This document shows positions 57,417 to 64,000 of a DNA stretch of 64,000 nt, one piece after another. A model generated the notes under the pieces. The model saw nothing but the letters and a program-made list of their open reading frames with translations, did not search any database and was not told the DNA's origin. How positions within the stretch are numbered: position 1 is the stretch's first letter; the number at the start of each line of letters is the position of its first letter. Source of the DNA: Polychytrium aggregatum (Eukaryota > Chytridiomycota > Chytridiomycetes > Polychytriales); the NCBI RefSeq assembly GCF_025602895.1, contig NW_026516275.1, positions 1 to 64,000 of the forward strand, read 5' to 3'. A program made the position numbers and the translations under genes.

Positions 57417-58471
57417 TCGATCGTACCTCCCCATCCAACGACCGACAACCCGGCCGCCTCACTCTCACCGCATTTCTGCATCCTCGACAATCAGTTTTTG
57501 ATTCAGTCGCTTTCAAGTACCGCTCCATCTCAACCGCATTCTTCGTTTGTCCGTTAGTGGACGTTTCTTGGCTCCTTCAACTCCCCCCCCCACATCTTCG
57601 TTCGCTCCTCACACATATATCCATACTTTCGCTTCTTGTCTGCTTGCGCATCTGCAAGCTCAGCTTGTGCTTCCAGTGCCTTCACTACTCTGTACATACC
57701 TTCTTCTTCGTACTCGTCACTGCTGGGTATATCAGGCAAACCCTGACAGATTTCGGACACAGTGTGCACCGGAACTCACGTCTCGCCTCCACAACCCCTA
57801 TGCAGTTAGTTACTGTTATTGTTCATAATTTGGTTGCTCCAACACTGATGGATCGACCTCATTGCCTTTACGTCCTCCCCCGATATCGAGAGGCCGGCCG
57901 ACTTCAATAAAACTGCCGATTTAAAATCACAGCAATCACCATCAAACCTCCCCCCGAGCGACCGAATGGTGGTTGGAGGTCAGCGGTAGTCCATTGTGCT
58001 AGGTGATGGGCAAAGTGGAAGCGGAACAGCGGCCTCCAAGATGGCAAGTCGGCAATTGCCGCCATCATCCCACTGCAGCCGGCAACAGTCGTGAATCCAC
58101 ATTCACGGCCGAATGGCTCTCCAAGAGATCAATTTCAGTTGAAACACAACGGGGCAGCCCTCATCAGAGACATCTCGCGGGTGTGGTCCGAATTCTTCGA
58201 TTCTTGGCCCGTTTTCTCTTGAGTGCAAGGTGTATTCCCCCATGGCCCGCCCGATGCAGACTTTCATGAGTGAGTAAAATGCAAAGAAGGTATATACGCC
58301 CCAGATCAGACAGAGTCCTGGTGGGTCAATACGGACGGACCAAGCGATCACAAGGGAGCTGTCCGTGCGATAGCTGTCCGGTTCGGTCATGGTGATAAGC
58401 TCGAAGGACGAGAGCAAGGTAGTAGGGTAACCGGCTCAGGTTCGCGGAAGGTATTGGATCGATATCACTGC
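57417..58471. other. Intergenic region
   Basis: AATAAA at about 57906 might serve as a polyadenylation signal. A minus-strand frame at 58103-58417 contains one hydrophobic stretch (GLCLIWGVYTFFAFYSLMKV) but has no other support; it might be a further exon of the neighbouring membrane protein. Confidence 0.4.
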
Positions 58472-59290
58472 TCACTCGATCCCGTGATTTGAACGAGCAA
58501 ATATCGTTTTCGTTGCAGCCGTACGGCGACTGCGGCCCCACAGCGGAAGCAGTATACTCCGCGGTTGTGCTGGCTGCATGATCTGTCTGGAGCTGCAACT
58601 TGGTGGATTGGTGGGTGTGGGCGAAGCTGGGGCTATTTGGTCGCATTGCCAGGAAATGTGTCTCGACTCTTGAAGTCGGCCGAATGATGGTGGATCCTGA
58701 ACGGGTCCAGGATCAGGCTCAGTCGAACCCGAGCTGTCGTCTTGGGAAGAGCCATTTGAGCGAAGACAGGGCATGTCTTGGCGGACCCTGGCGCGGTAAG
58801 CCTCGATAGCGTCTCGTCGCTTGCGTTGGAGTACCATCTGCAGCCGCTGTCGACTCCGGCGCCGTGCCAGCAGTAAACTCAGCCCAACAACCAGTCCAAC
58901 AAAGAGGCAGCTGCAGACCACGCTTGCTGCGAGGATGAGCTTGATTCCGATGGTGTCGCTGGGGAGTCGCTGGGGCGGAATCGGCGTGAGCACAGCCGGG
59001 GATATGCTAGTGCGTGCTGGCGAATGAGTGCGGTCGGAAACAGACGGAGGCAGAGACGAGGTCGGTGACGGAGGACGTGGAATGGGAGGAGCCGGGCTTG
59101 TCCGGGGAATGGCCGTCGGCTGTGATGATGCCGATCGAGCCGTGGCTTTCCGCTGCGGCGATGGACGCGATCTTGGATTGAGCACTTCCATGACGGGCGG
59201 CAGCAAGGATGTGACTGGGTGGCCGCCATGAGCAGGAGAGTGCGACGCCCACGGCGACCAGCTTTGCTCAGAGCGACTGCTCGGAGGCAT
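58472..59290 (-). CDS. Single-pass membrane protein with Ser/Pro-rich ectodomain
   Basis: The open frame of 272 aa has an N-terminal 110 residues very rich in Ser, Pro and Thr (mucin-like). One strong span follows, LILAASVVCSCLFVGLVVGLSLLLA, then an Arg-rich cytosolic stretch (RRRSRQRLQMVLQRKRRDAIEAYRARVRQD) and a low-complexity tail. Polarity (basic residues right after the span) suggests an external N-terminus, but no signal peptide is seen at this ATG, so an upstream exon (59.4-60.0 kb) is likely. Resembles fungal wall-sensor-type topology; that is inference. Confidence 0.55.
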   Translation of the reverse strand: MPPSSRSEQSWSPWASHSPAHGGHPVTSLLPPVMEVLNPRSRPSPQRKATARSASSQPTAIPRTSPAPPIPRPPSPTSSLPPSVSDRTHSPARTSISPAVLTPIPPQRLPSDTIGIKLILAASVVCSCLFVGLVVGLSLLLARRRSRQRLQMVLQRKRRDAIEAYRARVRQDMPCLRSNGSSQDDSSGSTEPDPGPVQDPPSFGRLQESRHISWQCDQIAPASPTPTNPPSCSSRQIMQPAQPRSILLPLWGRSRRTAATKTIFARSNHGIE

Positions 59291-60042
59291 CTAGTCGAGG
59301 CAACAGGTGTTTGGCGATGCGTTGCTGCGGGCGATACGAGGCGTGAATGCACACCCAGTCGCGCAGAGTTTTGCGCATGTTCATGCCGCCGAATGTGTCT
59401 GGCCGGAGTGGGAAAGAAGCGCCAGGATCATGGCGGGAAGCCGGGCAGCAAGCAAGAGCCAAGGACCGAGCGAACCTGTGATAACAGCGGAATCACTCGC
59501 CGCCTCTCGACACACCCACGCCGCACCCATCGCACATCGGATGTATGCTCGCAGCTGTATCTCGTGTTGTCCACCGAGACTGGTATTCGGGCTTTGGGGC
59601 AGCAGTCCGTATATGATGGGCGCAGGGTCATGTCTTGTGCCGTCTCCACTGGCCCTATCGGAGCTCTCGCTGCTCTGGGACAGCTTGCGAGTGCGGCAGA
59701 CTATTCTCGTCCTCGAGCAAGTCCCAGCCGCAACCAAGTTTCTCTTGGAGAGTGTATCCGCTCGCTGATCGAGTCAGTAGATGCGGAACCATCTCCAGGG
59801 CAAATCCGGCATCGGACGATCTGATGTCGTGCAGTGAGCTCGGCCCATAGAGGGCCTCCCGCTCGCTTGCCGATCGGTCGGGGGGTCGCAATCCACCAAA
59901 CTCGGACCGGCCTCTCCGGCTGGAGTCGGGAGACCCCGACTTGGGCTTTGGACTCGCAGCTGTCCCATTCGCCAGCTGCGGCGAACGCCTTGGGTTCGTG
60001 CTCTCTGTGATGGCATCTGTCAACAGCCAAGGGCCCGCTGGG

Positions 60043-61645
60043 TCAGTCAGGGGTCGACTCGGCAAAGACTGAGCCGCCCTTGTCCAAGCTGCTCTCACCT
60101 TCGGTCACGGTTGCCGCTGCGAGGCTTGCGGTGTTCTCCACGAGCTCTGTCGAGTTGGCTCCGTTCTCTGCTTCCCCCGGCTTGGCATCCGCCTTTGGTT
60201 CGGCAATCTTTACATCGACCGCAGCAGGCTTGGAGGCGGCCGTGCCCTCGCGATTCGCTGCTGCGTCCTCGGAGGTTGTGAGCTTCTGCATCAGTAGGCT
60301 CATGGTGTCCTTCATGAGGTCCTGATGGCGCATGGTCGATGATTAGAGCCTTTGCATCAGCACCACACCACACCACACCACATCGCACTGCATCAGCACT
60401 GCACTGCACCACTTGGATCATTAATCACAGTCGCGTTCCATGGCTCGCCAAAGTAGAGTTCAGGAGATGATTTGCATCTACCCGGCCTGTCGAGGGGCTG
60501 TGTGTCCTACACAGATACTCACGCTCAGTGCTCTATAGAGAATCTCAACAGACTCGTCGCTGATGTTGGCGATTTGGTTGAAGTGCCCGATCAAGCGCAT
60601 CCGTTCGCGCAAGTCTTCCTTTGACGGAATGTCGCCTTCGTCCTCGCAGCAGTAATACGACGCATCTATGCAACGACCGATGAGATCAGGTCCGCGAACA
60701 CAGGATGAGATATGGGACGCTACCGCATGCCAACCCATCGACAGACCGGAGTGTCGCCCGACGACGTACGTGGAAAGGAGAGACCCTCAAAGGATGGCTT
60801 GACAGGCTTCGGGACTGTTAATCGTGGAGCCACCTGTGCGTTGCAGAAGCAGACAGATCGAGGACGACAGGAGCATGACAGGAGGGCCAGAAGCCGGGGG
60901 GAGTATGTCGCGAGAGCAGAGATTGTCGACACTGTTAGCGCATGGACAGTCAGCATCGAGCGCTGACAAGCACGCAGGGGCGAGGGCGGAAAGTGCTACC
61001 TTGAGCTGCATCAACCGGAGCCGATCGCTCTGGGATAACGACATGATCTGCTCGATCCGCATTTTCTTGCGTGCTTCAGCGGGGACCAGATCTCCGGTCG
61101 TCTGCCGTCGCTTCAGGGTCGTCTCCTGACTCGATGCGGCATTGGACTTTTGCACAGGGGCAAATTCGACAGACTTGGGTCCCGCGGGAGGGAGCACGCC
61201 CTTCTGGGCATTGTGGATGAGTCCGATGATCAGGTTGTTGTGGAGCGTCGCTGCGGGATGGGACGAGGCAAGTATTCAGATGAGCGCTGTTCCGATCGAT
61301 AGCACTGGTCTGCAGTCTCCTACTCCACTTGCGCAACCCAGCTCTGCAGCGAGTGGACCAGGGCCGAGCGCACTGTGGCTGCCGCCGAAGCAATGCAAGT
61401 CCTATCCAAGTAGAGCGCTCGATCCTGGGAAGGCAGCGGGAAGGGAAGGAAGCGGACCAGGAACGAGACGCACCAGCTTTCCCTTTGAGGATCCCTGAGA
61501 CTTGGGCATCAAACTTTTCTCGCTTGATCTTGCCGCCGAGGAATTCTTTGAACGCTGCCCAGTACTGCGGTCCACTCTCGCCCAGGAGGTTGGCGAGCTC
61601 GATCTTGATGGCGATGGTATCACGGCGGTCGGTTGCAAAAGTCAT
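60043..61645 (-). CDS. HFI1: SAGA complex subunit Hfi1/ADA1 (TADA1 family)
   Basis: Structural subunit of the SAGA histone-acetyltransferase coactivator, pairing with Taf12 through a histone-fold. Exon 1 (start 61645): TIAIKIELANLLGE, QYWAAFKEFLGGKIKREKFDAQVSGILKGKA, the SAGA-Tad1 N-terminal signature. Exon 2: TLHNNLIIGLIHNAQKGVLPPAG, then a Lys/Arg-rich linker and MSLSQSDRLRLMQLK. Exon ending near 60520: CIDASYYCCEDEGDIPSKEDLRERMRLIG, NISDESVEILYRAL (histone-fold-like helices). The last exon gives DLMKDTMSLLMQKL and a low-complexity Ala/Glu-rich tail to the stop at 60043. Introns hold CACACC and CTGCA repeats (60360-60415). Confidence 0.85.
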
Positions 61646-62867
61646 TGTTCTCTGCAGCGTTCGGCCCGGATCAGGACTATGGTTTCAATATGCAAAATCG
61701 ATCGTATTCGATACTGGTATCGAGACGGACTTTGGTGAGCTCGAGTCAGATGGACTCTCTTGTTCTTGGGATCGGCTCGAGTCGGCCCAGTTCGATGGGT
61801 CGTGCTAGTAGACCAGACGAGTAGGAATCCAGCGTGTCAGACAAGTCCAGTATCCCAGGAGACAAGAGACACCCTGTGTCGGGTGGATATCGCTGAGGAG
61901 TATTTGGGGCGAGAGGTATGGCAGCCCGGATGGATGGATGGAGAGCGAATGGCGGTCCCGTTGGGTTTGTCTGGAGCCGATGCACTGCACAAATGGCAAC
62001 CAGAGACCCGTAACAATCGCAGCATCGTCAGCAGTGCGCGACAAAGCCTGTCGACCGATCGCCGCACAGAGCGGCATGAGATCGTGCCGGATGGAGCATC
62101 ACGATCGATGGAGATTGCGGCCGAGGATGGATGCATCGCACTGGCACCGCCATTGGAGACAAGCAAGGCGGGGTGGATGCGAACATGAGGCAAAGTCCAT
62201 GGCAAGGGCTACTGACGAAAGTGCCATCGTGGGGCTGTGGCAACTGCCGTCGACAGATGGACGGGCGGATGGATACGCTGGCATCCGCCAGGTCGGGCGA
62301 TCCGGGCAGGATCTAGGGTGTGGGCGATGGCTTACCTGTGTGGGGTCGGCACGGATGTGCAGCGACGATGGCGACAGGCAAGAGGGGAGAGACCAGGCCG
62401 CCCCGACTCGCGGTTGAAAAATCAAGGCCAAAGCCAGGCCCGCCGACTTGGATCGGTCAACAACTATTGCCCATTGCCCACTCACTGCCCACCACCACGA
62501 TCGAGCCATCCGACTGGTGCCGAATCCAGGACAGGGGAATCTTTAGTGAACTCTACGTGAAACACAGCGATGGGGCTCTGACGCAACAAGAAGTGAGAAG
62601 AGAAAGAAACGAAGCAAGAAGCGAGCCCAGGCAATCAACAGGCAGGCGGCTTCCGGACAAAACTGGGCCTTTTTTTTTGGATGTCATCCACGGAGTATGC
62701 AGGTCGGACGGGATGGACGCAGCCGAGGGTAGACGCAGACAAGTGTACAACAGTTACAATGCAAAGGGTTGCGCGGGGAGGGTGGGCTGGGAGAAGAAGG
62801 GACACTCGGCTCTTCGGTTGGACTAAGCGTATGGGGCCTTGGCATGAGATATTCGGTTGAAATACAG
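61646..62867. other. Intergenic region
   Basis: 1.2 kb between Hfi1 (5' side) and the stop of the last gene. Short frames only; a T-rich run lies at 62670-62680. No gene recognised. Confidence 0.45.
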
Positions 62868-63841
62868 TTACTTTTCGAGGGCAGCAGCAGTCTCGACCTG
62901 GACCTTCTCGATGGGGACCTCGGGAACCTCGACGCCCTCGGGGGCCGGGGCGGTGGCGTAGAAGAACGTAAGGCCCTTCTGCTGGACACCCGAGTAGATG
63001 GATGCAACGGTCTCCTGGACAGAGGTTTCCGAGACGGAGCCAAGGGCGCTGCGGGCCGAGGTGATGGCCTGGTTGAGGATCGAGGTGGCGCCAAGGGAGG
63101 AGGCGACGGAGCCACCGAGCTCGCGGGCCTGGCCCACAATCTCACCGGCCTTCTGGCGGGCCGCCGAAGTGGTGTTGACGGCGGTCTGGACGGCGCCGGG
63201 GACGTAGTTGAGCAGGCCCGAGGCGTTGATCAGGGCATTGCCGGTAAGGGACAGCTGGCCGACGGTCGATCGCAGGGAGCCCTCGTTGTACCACTTGCCG
63301 ACAACAGGGACGTTAGACATGTAGTCCTGGGCAACGTGGAGCTCGGAGTGGTCAGTGATGCGGATCAGGCCGGTCTCATCGGGCTTGAGCTGGAGCTTGA
63401 TGATCTGGTGGATCTTGATGGGCACCAGACCGCCGAGGGCCTTGGGGACCAGAACCTGGTCGAGATCGATGACGGCGGTGCTGTCGCCCTCCTCGTAGGC
63501 TGGCGGGCCGAGGACAGGACAGGACAGGACAGGACAGCGTTAGCAATGGGGACGGCGCAACACGACAGGGCTAGGTCCTCGATCTGCGCAACCGCCCGAG
63601 CTGCTCCCTTCCGAACTTGGAGTCTGCAGGCAGGATCCGGCAGGCAGCAACAACAGACAGCGACAACAGATAGCGACGGTGGAGGAAACCCAGTCGGATC
63701 GCACAACCGCAGGATACATTCTGGGCACAGGGATGAGGCCAGGAGATACGTACTGACGCTATTGACCTGGGCGGTGAGCTCGGTGCAGCTCAGGGCGAGC
63801 TGCTCGTAGCTCTTCATGATCTCGGCCTTGTTGGCGAGTTT
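62868..63841 (-). CDS. Hypothetical protein, 5' end incomplete or outside window
   Basis: Two readable exons: 63754-63841 (KLANKAEIMKSYEQLALSCTELTAQVNSV) and 62868-63499 (YEEGDSTAVIDLDQVLVPKALGG onward), joined in phase. At least one more 5' exon must exist because the first readable exon begins at an acceptor. The region VPIKIHQIIKLQLKPD, IRITDHSELHVAQDYM, VPVVGKWYNEG is weakly reminiscent of fungal NTF2-like (SigF-type) domains. It is followed by about 130 residues of amphipathic, Ala/Ser-rich helix (ARELGGSVASSLGATS) with a perilipin-like feel. No function is assigned. Confidence 0.6.
63510..63537. repeat. (AGGAC)n pentamer repeat in intron
   Basis: Five perfect units, close to the acceptor of the last exon of the right-edge gene. 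Confidence 0.85.
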
Positions 63842-64000
63842 CTGGAATCGCAGGAGCAGGGGGTGTCAACAGGATGGAGGCGCTGGGTCAGAGCCGATTG
63901 GAATCCAGCGCATCTGCAGCCAGAGATAGAGGCAGTGCAGCCCTGGAGAGCGAGAGATGGACGGGGCAATAGAGAAGATGACCAAAGAGAGAAGGAGAGG

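Overview
The window looks like a GC-rich nuclear contig from an early-diverging fungus, probably a zoosporic chytrid. It carries fungal housekeeping genes (RPB6, the RIB7 family, Hfi1/ADA1 of SAGA, WDR70, a ThrE/Prm10-type carrier) split by many short GT-AG introns. Intergenic spaces contain perfect short tandem repeats, and there is a Sel1-repeat protein and a TIR-type NLR. The organism assignment is inferred from gene content only. Exon coordinates quoted below come from reading splice sites and reading frame together, without transcript data.

1-8.2 kb: a ThrE/DUF1212 membrane carrier (plus strand), an RluA-type pseudouridine synthase and a membrane-anchored thioredoxin (both minus), a Fanzor-like (eukaryotic TnpB) gene (plus), and a 7TM protein (minus). 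9.7-11.5 kb: an HSL-type esterase with a probable GC-AG intron. 15.4-17.8 kb: a second multi-exon 7TM protein. 19-25.4 kb: a Sel1-repeat protein, RPB6 behind a perfect 10-bp repeat, and a Cys-rich multipass membrane protein, all minus strand.

26.4-31.6 kb: a RIB7-type reductase (plus) converging on a WDR70 homologue (minus). 31.6-36.2 kb: a large TIR / NB-ARC / TPR protein (about 1,364 aa) whose TPRs are almost identical 129-nt units; it shares a 421-bp divergent promoter region with WDR70. 37-41.4 kb: an 11-exon adenylation / carrier / thioester-reductase enzyme with a 13-nt micro-exon. 41.8-44.1 kb: an NADPH oxidase whose last coding exon is 11 nt. 44.9-46.4 kb: an unknown protein.

46.8-52.6 kb: a DNA2-like RecB-nuclease (Fe-S cysteines) plus SF1-helicase fusion. 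53.1-53.55 kb: a truncated second copy of the Fanzor-like element. 53.9-57.4 kb: a tandem pair of NUDIX hydrolases. 58.5-63.8 kb: a single-pass membrane protein, Hfi1/ADA1, and a partial gene at the right edge.

The most unusual content is the pair of Fanzor-like copies, which allow the element's right end to be mapped, and the TIR-NB-ARC-TPR gene. No rRNA, tRNA or CRISPR array was recognised.
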